In this document: positions 36,153-45,037 of the stretch, one piece after another
Layout of the letters: every line of letters begins with the position of its first letter
Numbering within the stretch: position 1 is the stretch's first letter
NCBI GenBank assembly: GCA_902771155.1
Contig: CACXVS010000020.1
Span: 29,450 to 93,449, forward strand
Direction: 5' to 3'
Origin: an uncultured Prevotellaceae bacterium
GTDB lineage: Bacteria; Bacteroidota; Bacteroidia; Bacteroidales; Bacteroidaceae
DNA: 64,000 nucleotides
Notes under the pieces: model-generated
Seen by the model: the letters and a program-made list of their open reading frames with translations, nothing else
Told to the model about the DNA's origin: nothing
Databases searched by the model: none
Position numbers and translations under genes: made by a program

Positions 36153-37886
36153 TTATTGGGGGTAGATATTGCCCTGGTCGTCGATGAGCAGGATGGTGAG
36201 TGAGCCGTCAGGCAGAAGGGGTTCGCAATGACTGGCACAGTGGCGGATGATGGTCTGGGCGAAGGCCCTGCATGACTCTTCTGGCAGACGTTCCCATATC
36301 TCACGCGCTAAGGTGATATCGCTGATGTCGATGTCGCAATGAGCCTCGTCGAGCATCTGACGGATAAAGTCTTTATCCATCACAGCCTTGCGACTATGGG
36401 TATCAAGATGTCCCTGGGCGAGTTTTACGGCCTTACCCAGCATCACGCCAAGGGTGACCTGCCTGAAACCGAGTTCGCCGGCCATCTTCAGCGTCTCACC
36501 GATATAGTTGCCGTATTCCACAAACGACTGTTGGGGCAAGTCGGGATAGAGGGCCTTCACAAAGCGTTCGCTCTTGCCACCGCTGTTGATAACCACACGC
36601 TCTGAGCCTGCAGCCTTTGCCACCATCATACACTTACGGATTGACTCAATGAAGGCTTCCTCGGAGAAGGGTTTCACGATGCCCGAGACACCGATGATGG
36701 AAATGCCGCCCTCGATGCCCAGACGGGGATTGAAGGTGCGACGGGCTATCTCGGCTCCCTGGGGCACGCTGATGGTGATGGAGAGGGAGCCGTTGACAGT
36801 TGAGAGGAGGGAGATGTTGTGGCGTATCATCTCGCGAGGGGCCTTGTTGATGGCTGGCTCGCCTGGGGGATAGTCGAAGCCGGGCAAGGTGAAGACGCCC
36901 ACGCCCTCGCCCCCATGGATCTCGAACGTATCAGCAGTTCTCACACTCGCACGGATCTCAAGACCGTTGGTTACGTCAGGGTCGTCGCCAGCCTCCTTGA
37001 AACACGAGGCATAGCCGTCGCCATAGGACACAGGCACGTGGATGGTCTCGCCATCGGGCAGGACAACGGGTACCTCCTGAGGCGTCTCTTCTCTCAGCAG
37101 ACGGAGCGTAGCGGCAATGGCTGCTGCGGTGGCACAAGTGCCGGTGGTCAGTCCGCTATGCAGGGGATAGAACGCTGGCAGCAGTTTCTCCACCGCCCTC
37201 CGCAGTCCGTAAGGACCGTTGACAGAAATGCCTGTTTCTATTGGAGGACGCTTGAGGACGATGATGCGCATCCCCCTGAGACGGGCAGCAGCCACCTTTT
37301 CGACAAAGCCTCCCGAAAGACCACTCTCTTTCAACAGGATAGCATCAGCCTCTACAGGGATATCCTTAGGGTCGTCATAATAACAGAGTTGTTCCTCGCT
37401 GGCACCTTGTTTGAGGGCCAATGCCATCGACGATGCCCTGTGGAGGATGCGATAATAGACCTTGACGCCCTGAGCCTCCAGATACTTGAGTTTGCTGATG
37501 CTCTGGACGCCGGTGGTGGCCAGTAAGGTATGGATGCCGGCAGGAACCTGACGGTAATCGTCGATCCAGGTCAAATCGGCATCGCGTGGGGGATAGATGC
37601 GCTCAAAGCGGATACAGGGAATCTGGCAGTCGGCAGCAACGGAGGCTATCGTTTGGTGGAGTTGCGAGGCAAAGGGATGTGCTGCATCGACCATGAGACG
37701 GATCTCGTGGGCATGGACGAACGCCGTCATCGCCTCGGCATCCATCGCCCCGTCGATATGCCGGCCATGCTGCAACGCGAGGTCCTGCTCGCCCGTCTTC
37801 GTGCTATAGAAGAATGGTGAGCCAGCCTCTTCGAGCACCTCTGCAGCCCTGCGGCCCTCTGTCGTTCCTCCGAATACCAGTATCAT
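36153..37886 (-). CDS. cbiJD: Fusion of precorrin-6A reductase (CobK/CbiJ) and CbiD
   Basis: The 577-residue protein has two enzymes. Residues 1 to about 235 are the CobK/CbiJ reductase, with MILVFGGTTEGRRAAEVLE, DAAHPFASQLHQTIA and LLATTGVQSISKL. Residues about 245-577 are CbiD, the C1 methyltransferase, with LHSGLTTGTCATAAAIAAT, GDDPDVTNGLEI, INKAPREMI and GVSGIVKPFSEEAF. CbiD belongs to the anaerobic cobalamin route. The gene begins three bases after the cbiG-cbiF stop. Confidence 0.93.
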   Translation of the reverse strand: MILVFGGTTEGRRAAEVLEEAGSPFFYSTKTGEQDLALQHGRHIDGAMDAEAMTAFVHAHEIRLMVDAAHPFASQLHQTIASVAADCQIPCIRFERIYPPRDADLTWIDDYRQVPAGIHTLLATTGVQSISKLKYLEAQGVKVYYRILHRASSMALALKQGASEEQLCYYDDPKDIPVEADAILLKESGLSGGFVEKVAAARLRGMRIIVLKRPPIETGISVNGPYGLRRAVEKLLPAFYPLHSGLTTGTCATAAAIAATLRLLREETPQEVPVVLPDGETIHVPVSYGDGYASCFKEAGDDPDVTNGLEIRASVRTADTFEIHGGEGVGVFTLPGFDYPPGEPAINKAPREMIRHNISLLSTVNGSLSITISVPQGAEIARRTFNPRLGIEGGISIIGVSGIVKPFSEEAFIESIRKCMMVAKAAGSERVVINSGGKSERFVKALYPDLPQQSFVEYGNYIGETLKMAGELGFRQVTLGVMLGKAVKLAQGHLDTHSRKAVMDKDFIRQMLDEAHCDIDISDITLAREIWERLPEESCRAFAQTIIRHCASHCEPLLPDGSLTILLIDDQGNIYPQ

Positions 37887-37889
37887 CGT

Positions 37890-39680
37890 TTATGAGGCTT
37901 GTTCGTCGTCGCCCTGGCGGAAGAGGTGGGTGAAGTGCTTGTCGTAAAGTTCGGATTGCCCCTGGCGGTTGTCGATGGCCTCGCCCACCACGAGCATCGT
38001 GGTAAGCGTAAGATGATGGTCGTGAACAATCTTGGCCAGGTCTTTGAGCACACCACGGTAGATCTCCTGATCGGGCCAGGTAAGGTGGTAGCAGGCGGCA
38101 ATGGGGGTGTCTTCAGCGTACTCCATCAGGAGCTCTTTCTGCACGTCGTCAACGATAGATGCCGAGAGGAAGATACACATCGTGCTCTGGCTCCTGGCGA
38201 GCAGGTGGAGCTGTTCTTTCTCAGGCATGGGCGTACGACCTTCTCCACGCGTCAGGATGATGGTCTGACAACGCTCGGGTATCGTGAACTGGCTCTGCAA
38301 CTCGGCAGCCGCAGCGAGGAACGAGGAGATGCCAGGGGTGATGTGGTACGACATGCCGTGCTGGTCGAAGAAGGCCATCTGCTCCTGGATGGCGCCAAAG
38401 ATACAGGGATCGCCAGTATGCAGGCGCACGATGAAATGCCCCTTGTCGTAGTGCTCCTTCATCAAAGCGCATTGTTCTTCGAGGTTCATGTTGGCCGACG
38501 AGCGCACCACAGCACCAGGCTTGTGGCACTCGGTGAGGGCCCTGGGCACCAGCGAACCGGCATATAAGATGAGGTCGGCCTTTTCGAGCATTCTGCGCCC
38601 ACGTACACTCACCAGTTCAGGATCACCAGGACCAGCGCCTACAATCTCGATATGTCCCTGATGGGAGCGCAGATGCTTGTAGTCGATGGCGAGGGCTGCC
38701 GTCCAGTTCTTTCCCTTTATCTTGGGCACAATCAGCTTGCCGTGGTTGGAGCCCAGAATGGCTGCCGCCTCGCAAACGCTGGGCGTACCCACATGCTTGG
38801 CTACGATACTGCTGGGATTGGGCACTTCGACACGAGAGAGTTCCTCGGCAGAAAAGAATTTCACCTCCTCCTGATAGTCCAGGACGAGGAGATCGACAAA
38901 GGGTTCGTCTTTCTTCACGTCGATGGTGCAATACTGATGGGCACAGGGCAACAGACCGTGATCAGCAAAAGCATCGTCGATCTCGTCGTAGATCTCATAG
39001 AAATTCTCCGGCTCGTGGGCCACACCAAAGCCTATGGTTCCCACCATCGGCACAAAGTGGAGTTCGAGCATGCCGTAGGGTGCATTGCGGATGAAGGGCG
39101 ACACGATAATCAGCAGCTTATACTTCTGGGGATCGGCCTCGCTGATGTCGCTGATGATAGTCACATGGTCGGGCTTGGTGGCTTCCAGGTAGTCCGTTCC
39201 CTCATCACGAGCCTCCAGCAACAGGGCCGTAGGCTCACGGTTCACGAAAGCAAAGATGCAGTCCTGCATGTCGTCGATATCGCTGGCTACGGGCCAGTCG
39301 AACCGCTCCTCGAGGGTGTCGAGCGCCCAGAGTCCGGCATTGTCGCTCTGGGTGGTAATCACCTCTCGGGCTCCTGTCAGGGCAGCAATCTCACGCGTCA
39401 GGTCGTTGGCGCCTCCGATGTGTCCGCTTAATACCGAGATGGCATGCTGACCCAGACTGTCGATGCAAACCACCGCAGGGTCGTCGTGCTTATCCTTGAC
39501 ATAGGGGGCGATGGTTCTCACGCAGATGCCCATGGCTCCGATGAAGACAAAGGCATCGTATTTTCCCCATTGCTTGCCTACAGCAGAGCGCTCAATCACT
39601 TTGGCTTTCAGTTCACGTTGTAAGGTCTGGGCAATCGTCTCGCCCTCTTTGCTAATCTGTATAACGGCTATCTTTTGCAT
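37890..39680 (-). CDS. cbiGF: Fusion of CbiG and precorrin-4 C11-methyltransferase (CbiF)
   Basis: The 596-residue protein has CbiG in residues 1 to about 335: FVFIGAMGICVRTIAPYV, VCIDSLGQHAISVLSGHIGGAN, and the C-terminal VCEAAAILGSNHGKLIVPKIKGKN. CbiG opens the delta-lactone ring in the anaerobic pathway. CbiF follows from about 345, with IEIVGAGPGDPELVSVRGRR, LHTGDPCIFGAIQEQ, and TPGISSFLAAAAEL, the tetrapyrrole methyltransferase signatures. It overlaps cobL by 13 bases. Confidence 0.93.
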   Translation of the reverse strand: MQKIAVIQISKEGETIAQTLQRELKAKVIERSAVGKQWGKYDAFVFIGAMGICVRTIAPYVKDKHDDPAVVCIDSLGQHAISVLSGHIGGANDLTREIAALTGAREVITTQSDNAGLWALDTLEERFDWPVASDIDDMQDCIFAFVNREPTALLLEARDEGTDYLEATKPDHVTIISDISEADPQKYKLLIIVSPFIRNAPYGMLELHFVPMVGTIGFGVAHEPENFYEIYDEIDDAFADHGLLPCAHQYCTIDVKKDEPFVDLLVLDYQEEVKFFSAEELSRVEVPNPSSIVAKHVGTPSVCEAAAILGSNHGKLIVPKIKGKNWTAALAIDYKHLRSHQGHIEIVGAGPGDPELVSVRGRRMLEKADLILYAGSLVPRALTECHKPGAVVRSSANMNLEEQCALMKEHYDKGHFIVRLHTGDPCIFGAIQEQMAFFDQHGMSYHITPGISSFLAAAAELQSQFTIPERCQTIILTRGEGRTPMPEKEQLHLLARSQSTMCIFLSASIVDDVQKELLMEYAEDTPIAACYHLTWPDQEIYRGVLKDLAKIVHDHHLTLTTMLVVGEAIDNRQGQSELYDKHFTHLFRQGDDEQAS

Positions 39681-40888
39681 TTTACGATAGTTATTGGATG
39701 ATGATGATTTAACTGGATATGGAGAGGAGATGCCTGCTTTAGCCCCAGTTCCTGGCAGGCTTCGTCCCAGAGTTTCAGACTATCGGTAGTCACCTTGGGT
39801 GCCACTACACTATTGAACACCACCACACCGTCGTCGGCCAGAACGGACATGACTTTCGCCATGATGGCCTTTAGCTGTCCGCCATGACCACCGATGAACA
39901 CAGCATCGGGACGAGGGAGCGACGTGATGTCTGTCTCGAGGAAATCGCCTATATGGACGTTGATGCCTGGGGCACCCAGCTTGCGGGCATTCTCCCCGAT
40001 GATGGCTTCACACTCAGGACGGATCTCAAAACTGTGAATCTCGAGATGGGGGAATAGCAGACGTGCCTCTATCGATACGCTCCCTGTACAGAAGCCGATA
40101 TCCCAGAACACGCGCTTTTCGGGCAGTTCGAGGGCCTGGAGCGCAAGCAGTCGGATGGGCATCTTCGTAATCATCTTCTCCCTGCCGTCGAGGAGGACGA
40201 AGTCGGAGTCGGGGATGCCGAAAGTGGTCTTCCTGCACGGATTAACACAGGTAAGAATCACGCAATTCGGATGCCCGGCCTCGCTCAAGGCAGCCTCCTC
40301 CAGACTTAGATGCGACACCTTCTCGAGCGCAGGATTGCCAAGATGTTCACCGATATACATCTGATAGTCCTTGTAGCCATAATCCATCATTCTCCTGGCG
40401 ATGGCAGCAGGGGTGTGCTCTCGGTCGGTCAGCACACCTATCTTCCCCACCCTTTCAATCAGTGCCTTGTCAAACTCAGGCCAAGGGCGCCCTGTCAGCG
40501 ACACGATGCGCATATCGTCGTAAGGCATCACCAGGCGATGGGCCAGCAACTGCAGGGAGTTAAAGGTGGGCCAGACCACGATCTCGGCCTCAGGCAGACG
40601 CTTGCGGATGGTGTTGGCAAAGCCGAAGAACAGCGGGTCGCCACTGGCAAAGACGACTAAATATGGAAGAATTGAAGAATTGAAGGATTGAAGCTTATAC
40701 TGTTCGAACACGTCGTCAAGAGGAACGGTGATGTCGATCCACTGGGCATCAGCAGGAAGTAGCGATGCCACAATCTCATGATGACGCCTGCCACCTGAGA
40801 ACACCTTCCCATTGCTGATTATCTCCAGCACCTCTGGCGTAAAGAAGGGTCTGGGATGATCGGTAATGCCTATAACGATAAACTTCAT
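39668..40888 (-). CDS. cobL: Precorrin-6Y methyltransferase/decarboxylase (CbiE-CbiT fusion)
   Basis: The 406-residue protein joins CbiE (residues 1-205; IVIGITDHPRPFFTPEV, VVFASGDPLFFGFANTI) and CbiT (about 215-406; VFWDIGFCTGSVSIEARL, and DAVFIGGHGGQL), giving C5/C15 methylation and C12 decarboxylation. Residues about 65-75 (KLQSFNSSILP) lie between two conserved CbiE strands. They are encoded by a 9-base microsatellite (40665-40694) that is otherwise intergenic in this genome, so this looks like an in-frame invasion. The ATGA overlap couples it to cbiH-cbiC. Confidence 0.92.
   Translation of the reverse strand: MKFIVIGITDHPRPFFTPEVLEIISNGKVFSGGRRHHEIVASLLPADAQWIDITVPLDDVFEQYKLQSFNSSILPYLVVFASGDPLFFGFANTIRKRLPEAEIVVWPTFNSLQLLAHRLVMPYDDMRIVSLTGRPWPEFDKALIERVGKIGVLTDREHTPAAIARRMMDYGYKDYQMYIGEHLGNPALEKVSHLSLEEAALSEAGHPNCVILTCVNPCRKTTFGIPDSDFVLLDGREKMITKMPIRLLALQALELPEKRVFWDIGFCTGSVSIEARLLFPHLEIHSFEIRPECEAIIGENARKLGAPGINVHIGDFLETDITSLPRPDAVFIGGHGGQLKAIMAKVMSVLADDGVVVFNSVVAPKVTTDSLKLWDEACQELGLKQASPLHIQLNHHHPITIVKCKR
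40665..40694. repeat. Microsatellite inside cobL
   Basis: GAAGAATTGAAGAATTGAAG-type 9-base units within the reading frame of cobL; the complement of the cobT-cobU intergenic repeat. Confidence 0.8.
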
Positions 40889-42285
40889 AAATCACGACCA
40901 GGCTTTAGTTGGGCGGCATCGTCGAAAGTGAGGATGGCATTGCAGAGGGTGGCAGCAAGGTTTGAGCCCCCCTTCCTACCCTCAACGATGATTTTGGGGA
41001 TTTGCCTGAATGGCTTCACCATGTGCTTCGACTCCCTGACATGCACAAACCCCACAGGGGCAGCAATGATACCCGCAGGACGGGCCTTGCCCTTACGGAT
41101 CAGTTCGCACAGTTCCATGAGTGCCGTGGGTGCATTGCCAAAGGCAAAGAGGGCCTCGGGGTGCTCTTCCACTGCCAGACGGATACCGGCCTGGGTGCGG
41201 GTGATACTCTCCGTAGCAGCCATATCGGCCACACGAGGGTCGCCGAGATAGCACTTGGCCTCGATGCCCAGACGTGCCAGGGCACCCTTGCGGATACCGC
41301 TCGTCACCATCGTCACGTCGGAAACAATGGTCTTCAGCGTCCCTTCCTTTACCTTACCATACAGGGCCTCTACAGCGCCCTTATCGGTATAGAGGATGTT
41401 CTCCATGTCGAAGTCGGCTGTGGTATGGATGGCGTGCAGCAGCGCCCACAGATGTCCGAGCGGATAGTCCTGGCGGCGCAGTTCGCCTCGGATGGTCCTG
41501 AACGACTCGATCATGATGTCCTGCCCTATCTTCTGCCCCTCGCCCACTTGTTCACGATAGTAGCCACGAGGGGTGATGAACTTCCCGTCATAGACATACG
41601 ACTGGGAGTTGCCTATCAGCACCACGGTAAACATATCTACATCTTCGGGGTCGAACTGCCCGAGAGTCGTTAAGCGGACTTCCTGATCCTCGCGCCCAGC
41701 CTGTCGCACATAGCCTACGGGGGTATCTCCCGAGCGATACTGCAAGAACAGTTCCTGAAGGCGATAGAGCTGCCAGTAGCGTCCATGCGATTTGGGATTA
41801 TATACGGCCGTTACGAAGTCGCCCTCAGCAGCAGCCTTGATGCGCCGCTCTATCACCTCCCAGGGCGTCATCAGGTCTGACAGCGATATGAGACAGGTGT
41901 CGTGGCCGATGGGAGCCCCCAGCAGGGAGGCCGCCTTCTGGAAAGCCGAGATGCCAGGCAAGGTGATTATTTCCACCTCCGACGCCCTTTTCTGCTTCAT
42001 CTCATAGATGAGCGGAGCCATCCCGTAGAGTCCGGCATCGCCCGATGATATCACCACCACGTTTTTTCCCTCTTCTGCCAGGTCGAAAGCCATTTCGGCC
42101 CGTTCCTGCTCCTTCTTCATGCCTGTGTCGATGCACTCGCAATCAGGCCTTACAAAAAGCTTGATATACTGGAAATAATGCTTATATCCCACGATGGCGT
42201 CAGCCGCATTGACCGCCTCGAGCACAATGGGGGTAATGTCCTGTTTACCGCCAGGTCCGATGCCTGCCACAATTATCTTTCCCAT
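40885..42285 (-). CDS. cbiHC: Fusion of precorrin-3B C17-methyltransferase (CbiH) and precorrin-8X methylmutase (CbiC)
   Basis: The 466-residue protein starts with CbiH (to about 245: IIVAGIGPGGKQDITP, VISSGDAGLYGMAP, LPGISAFQKAASLLGAPIGHD). CbiC follows (about 260-466: RTIRGELRRQD, IHTTADFDM, VSDVTMVTSGI, and GNAPTALMEL with PVGFVHVRESK). It carries out ring contraction with C17 methylation, and the methyl shift from C11 to C12. ATG 42285 was chosen because the tetrapyrrole methylase fold starts there; it overlaps the preceding GNAT gene by 13 bases. Confidence 0.93.
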   Translation of the reverse strand: MGKIIVAGIGPGGKQDITPIVLEAVNAADAIVGYKHYFQYIKLFVRPDCECIDTGMKKEQERAEMAFDLAEEGKNVVVISSGDAGLYGMAPLIYEMKQKRASEVEIITLPGISAFQKAASLLGAPIGHDTCLISLSDLMTPWEVIERRIKAAAEGDFVTAVYNPKSHGRYWQLYRLQELFLQYRSGDTPVGYVRQAGREDQEVRLTTLGQFDPEDVDMFTVVLIGNSQSYVYDGKFITPRGYYREQVGEGQKIGQDIMIESFRTIRGELRRQDYPLGHLWALLHAIHTTADFDMENILYTDKGAVEALYGKVKEGTLKTIVSDVTMVTSGIRKGALARLGIEAKCYLGDPRVADMAATESITRTQAGIRLAVEEHPEALFAFGNAPTALMELCELIRKGKARPAGIIAAPVGFVHVRESKHMVKPFRQIPKIIVEGRKGGSNLAATLCNAILTFDDAAQLKPGRDL

Positions 42286-42746
42286 AATCTTTTTTCCATT
42301 GTCGTCTTTTGCACCTTCATACCCATGTTCTGATAGAATGCCAGTGCCGGCGCGTTGCCTTCCCACACATTGAGGGTGATGTTGTTGCACCCTATTGAAA
42401 CCGCATAGTCATTGACATACTCAAACAAGGCCCTGCCGACGTGCCGTCCACGAGCCTTCTCGTCAACGCAGATATCATCGATATACAGCGTCTTGATATC
42501 CTGGAGCAGTTTGTCGTCCTTCGCCTCTGTTATCGAGCAGAAGGCATGACCCAGCACCTCCCCGTCGTCATATACGAACACAGGCTTGCTGTCGTCCTCA
42601 AACAGGGCTTCGAGTTCCTGTTCATCATACTTGGTGGTGTAAGGTTTAAACAAGTCGGGACGTAACACGTGGTGCACCATATCTACCTGATGCAACAGCT
42701 CGATGATCCGCCCGATGTCGCTGGTGGTTGCTTTTCTGATTACCAT
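42273..42746 (-). CDS. GNAT family N-acetyltransferase
   Basis: The 157-residue cytoplasmic protein has the GNAT fold. The acetyl-CoA loop is VDEKARGRHVGRALFEYV, after the strand TLYIDDICV, and the C-terminal strand is NVWEGNAPALAFYQNMGM. It is the first gene of the corrin operon (-7 box at 42795-42787, minus) and overlaps cbiH-cbiC, so the two are coupled. No GNAT step is known in cobalamin synthesis; its substrate is unknown. Confidence 0.85.
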   Translation of the reverse strand: MVIRKATTSDIGRIIELLHQVDMVHHVLRPDLFKPYTTKYDEQELEALFEDDSKPVFVYDDGEVLGHAFCSITEAKDDKLLQDIKTLYIDDICVDEKARGRHVGRALFEYVNDYAVSIGCNNITLNVWEGNAPALAFYQNMGMKVQKTTMEKRLWER

Positions 42747-42786
42747 ATCATTTTCATTTAAATATCTAAAATCATTTAATTATTCT

Positions 42787-42825
42787 GCAAAGATAGGAAT
42801 AATTACGGAATAATTGTTATATTTG
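42787..42825. promoter_or_regulatory. Divergent promoters of the corrin operon and the TSCPD gene
   Basis: TATCTTTGC on the minus strand (42795-42787) and TATATTTG on the plus strand (42818-42825). The gap is too short to hold a cobalamin riboswitch, so the corrin operon is not riboswitch-controlled here. Confidence 0.75.
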
Positions 42826-42845
42826 CGGCAAATTTTGAATAGTTT

Positions 42846-43124
42846 ATGAAAACGAAACATGTCATGTATCAGACTCACGGCACGTGCTCACAGATGATTG
42901 ATGTGACAGCCGATGAGAACAACGTCATCCAACAAGTGTTTTTCCTCGGGGGATGCAATGGTAATCTTCAGGGTGTGAGCCAACTGGTTCGTGGCCAGAA
43001 GATCGACGATGTAATCTCCAAGCTCAACGGCATCCGCTGCGGTACGAAGGGCACGTCATGCCCCGATCAGCTATGCAGGGCACTCGAGCAGCTGAAACAG
43101 ATGCCTGTTGAAGAGGGCGCCTGA
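42846..43124 (+). CDS. TSCPD domain protein (TIGR03905-like)
   Basis: The 92-residue protein has the TSCPD motif near its C-terminus (GTKGTSCPDQLCRALEQL) and FLGGCNGNLQGV in the middle. Related domains occur in class II ribonucleotide reductases. Conserved Cys residues at GTC, GGC, RC and SC may bind a metal. The biological role of the small stand-alone form is unknown. Single-gene unit with its own promoter. Confidence 0.88.
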   Translation: MKTKHVMYQTHGTCSQMIDVTADENNVIQQVFFLGGCNGNLQGVSQLVRGQKIDDVISKLNGIRCGTKGTSCPDQLCRALEQLKQMPVEEGA

Positions 43125-43130
43125 CAGCGG

Positions 43131-43856
43131 TTATTTCCCCAGGTATTTCGTATCCAGATAGGCCTGGAAGGCCTCTTTATACATATCGCCGATGGGGAGA
43201 TAGGTATCGGCATCCATGATCACCCTGTTCTTGTTTACCTCCTGAATCTTTGTGAGGTTGATGATGTAAGAACGGTGAATGCGCATGAAGTGGCTGGGCA
43301 GGTGTTCTTCCATCTTCTTCATCGACAACAGCGTGATGACGGGTTTCGGCTGGCTTTCCAGCCAAACCTTCAGGTACTCGCTCATGGCCTCCACATAGCG
43401 GATGTCAGAGATGCTCACCTTCACGATGCGATAGTCGGTTTTCAGGAAGAGCACATCCTCCGACGCACTGGCCACAGGCTGACTGCTTGAGGCCTGGGCA
43501 CCCTCCATCCGTTCACGAAGCCTGTTGGCAGCCCGCTGGAAATCCTGCAAGCCAAAGGGCTTCAGCAGATAGTCAACGGCATTGACCTTGAAGCCCTCCA
43601 CGGCATACTCAGAATAGGCGGTAGTGAAAACGATAAGGGGCGGAACTGCCAGCGACTTCACGAAGTCCATACCGTTCAGGTCAGGCATGTTGATGTCGCA
43701 GAAGATGGCGTCCACCGTTTCGTCTTCCAGAAACGAGCGCGCCTCCATCGCACTCTGGCACTGGGCAGCCAGTTCCAGGAACGGCACTTTCTGTATATAG
43801 GCAACAATTTGTTGGAGCGCTAACGGCTCATCGTCGATGGCAAGACAACGTATCAT
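43131..43856 (-). CDS. LytTR-family response regulator
   Basis: The 241-residue protein has a receiver domain with acidic pocket IDDEPLA, phosphoacceptor Asp near 55 in FCDINMPDLNG, and the Lys in VDYLLKPF. The C-terminal LytTR DNA-binding domain is about 140-241 (FLKTDYRIVKVSISDIRYVE, RIHRSYIINLTKI). It overlaps its histidine kinase by four bases. Targets are not known, but the lipoprotein gene just upstream of the kinase may be in the same operon. Confidence 0.92.
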   Translation of the reverse strand: MIRCLAIDDEPLALQQIVAYIQKVPFLELAAQCQSAMEARSFLEDETVDAIFCDINMPDLNGMDFVKSLAVPPLIVFTTAYSEYAVEGFKVNAVDYLLKPFGLQDFQRAANRLRERMEGAQASSSQPVASASEDVLFLKTDYRIVKVSISDIRYVEAMSEYLKVWLESQPKPVITLLSMKKMEEHLPSHFMRIHRSYIINLTKIQEVNKNRVIMDADTYLPIGDMYKEAFQAYLDTKYLGK

Positions 43857-45010
43857 ATCAATGGGATGTTAAGTTCAACGGTATAGATATCCGCCTCGTC
43901 GTTGATGCGAAGCGTATAGTTGTGATCATAGAGTAAGTCCAGGCGCTTGCGCACGTTGACAAGCCCCACCCCGCCCTTTTCCTCGTTGGGCATATCGGCC
44001 TTTGAGTTGCGGCAGGTAAAGCACAGTCTGTCGCCCTCCACCACCACCTTGATCTCTATAAACGACTTGTGCTGATAACTCACACCATGCTTGAAGGCGT
44101 TCTCGATAAACGAGATGAGCATCAGTGGCGGGATATTCCGCTCGGGCACCTCTACGGGCAGGTCCACGGTGATGAGCACCTTGTCGGTATAGCGCAGTTG
44201 CATCAGGTTGACGTAGGTACGCACAAAGGCCATTTCCTTCGTCAGAGGCACGCCCTGCTTGTTGCCTTCGTAAAGCACGAAGCGCATCATCTTCGACAGC
44301 TCCACAATCGTCTCTTGAGCCTTGGCTGGGTCGATATCCACGAGGGCATGGATATTGTTGAGCGTATTCATGAAGAAATGCGGATTAATCTGGTAGCGCA
44401 GATACTCCAGTTGCTGTTCCAGATTCTGCTTTTCCAGTTCGGCCAACCGCTTTCGGTCATCACGACTCCTGAAATAGCCCTTCACACCCAGATTGGCGCC
44501 AAACATCAGGATGAGCACCACGACAGCCATGATATCACGTTCGCCGACGATACGAGGCGGTCTGTTACGGTGCATGTCGCGATGAGGGCGCCGCTGGTCG
44601 AACTGTGGCGGAGCCTCGTCAAACTGCGGTGGCGCCTGGTCAAAGCTGGGCGGTCCCATAGGGTGCTCATGCCTCATCATCGGTCGCTCCATCCTGGGGT
44701 GGCTGCTGCACTGGTAAAAGGCAAATGCCACAACAATCCCTATCACTATCGAGAAATAGGCTATCCGCCGGCGCTGATGGACCAGTAGTGGTGCCAACAG
44801 GAAATTATGCACGAGAAACAGCACGAGATAGACCGCAAACAAGCGCCAGACGACAAAGACCTCTCTCCAGTCGAACGCCAGTTCCTCATTACCCGCCATG
44901 CGCGTAAGCACACTGAGGAGCGGGGCCGCAAAGAGCAGGCCCCACACCACCAGATAAGCGATATTCTCTTGTTTAGATTGCTTCATCCAATACGTTGTCT
45001 TCATATTCAA
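43853..45010 (-). CDS. LytS/YehU-type sensor histidine kinase
   Basis: The 385-residue membrane kinase has four predicted spans (near 19-36, 48-70, 83-102 and 163-182). Between spans 3 and 4 is a Pro, His, Met and Arg-rich segment of about 50 residues (MMRHEHPMGPP...QFDEAPPQFDQ) with three PPxFD-type repeats, which could bind metal. The kinase core has the phosphorylated His in QINPHFFMNTLNNIHAL, the N box LISFIENAFKHG, and GVGLVNVRKRL. It pairs with the downstream LytTR regulator. Only 27 bases separate it from the upstream lipoprotein gene. Confidence 0.9.
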   Translation of the reverse strand: MNMKTTYWMKQSKQENIAYLVVWGLLFAAPLLSVLTRMAGNEELAFDWREVFVVWRLFAVYLVLFLVHNFLLAPLLVHQRRRIAYFSIVIGIVVAFAFYQCSSHPRMERPMMRHEHPMGPPSFDQAPPQFDEAPPQFDQRRPHRDMHRNRPPRIVGERDIMAVVVLILMFGANLGVKGYFRSRDDRKRLAELEKQNLEQQLEYLRYQINPHFFMNTLNNIHALVDIDPAKAQETIVELSKMMRFVLYEGNKQGVPLTKEMAFVRTYVNLMQLRYTDKVLITVDLPVEVPERNIPPLMLISFIENAFKHGVSYQHKSFIEIKVVVEGDRLCFTCRNSKADMPNEEKGGVGLVNVRKRLDLLYDHNYTLRINDEADIYTVELNIPLI

Positions 45011-45037
45011 TAACGTAAGCCACTGTCAATTATTGTG

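Noticed and set aside
38652..39431. Long plus-strand frame inside cbiG-cbiF
   Set aside because: It overlaps a clear two-domain enzyme and has no recognisable domain or promoter.
42273..42746. GNAT protein as a missing cobalamin enzyme
   Set aside because: No acetyltransfer step is known in the pathway; operon position alone does not justify the claim.
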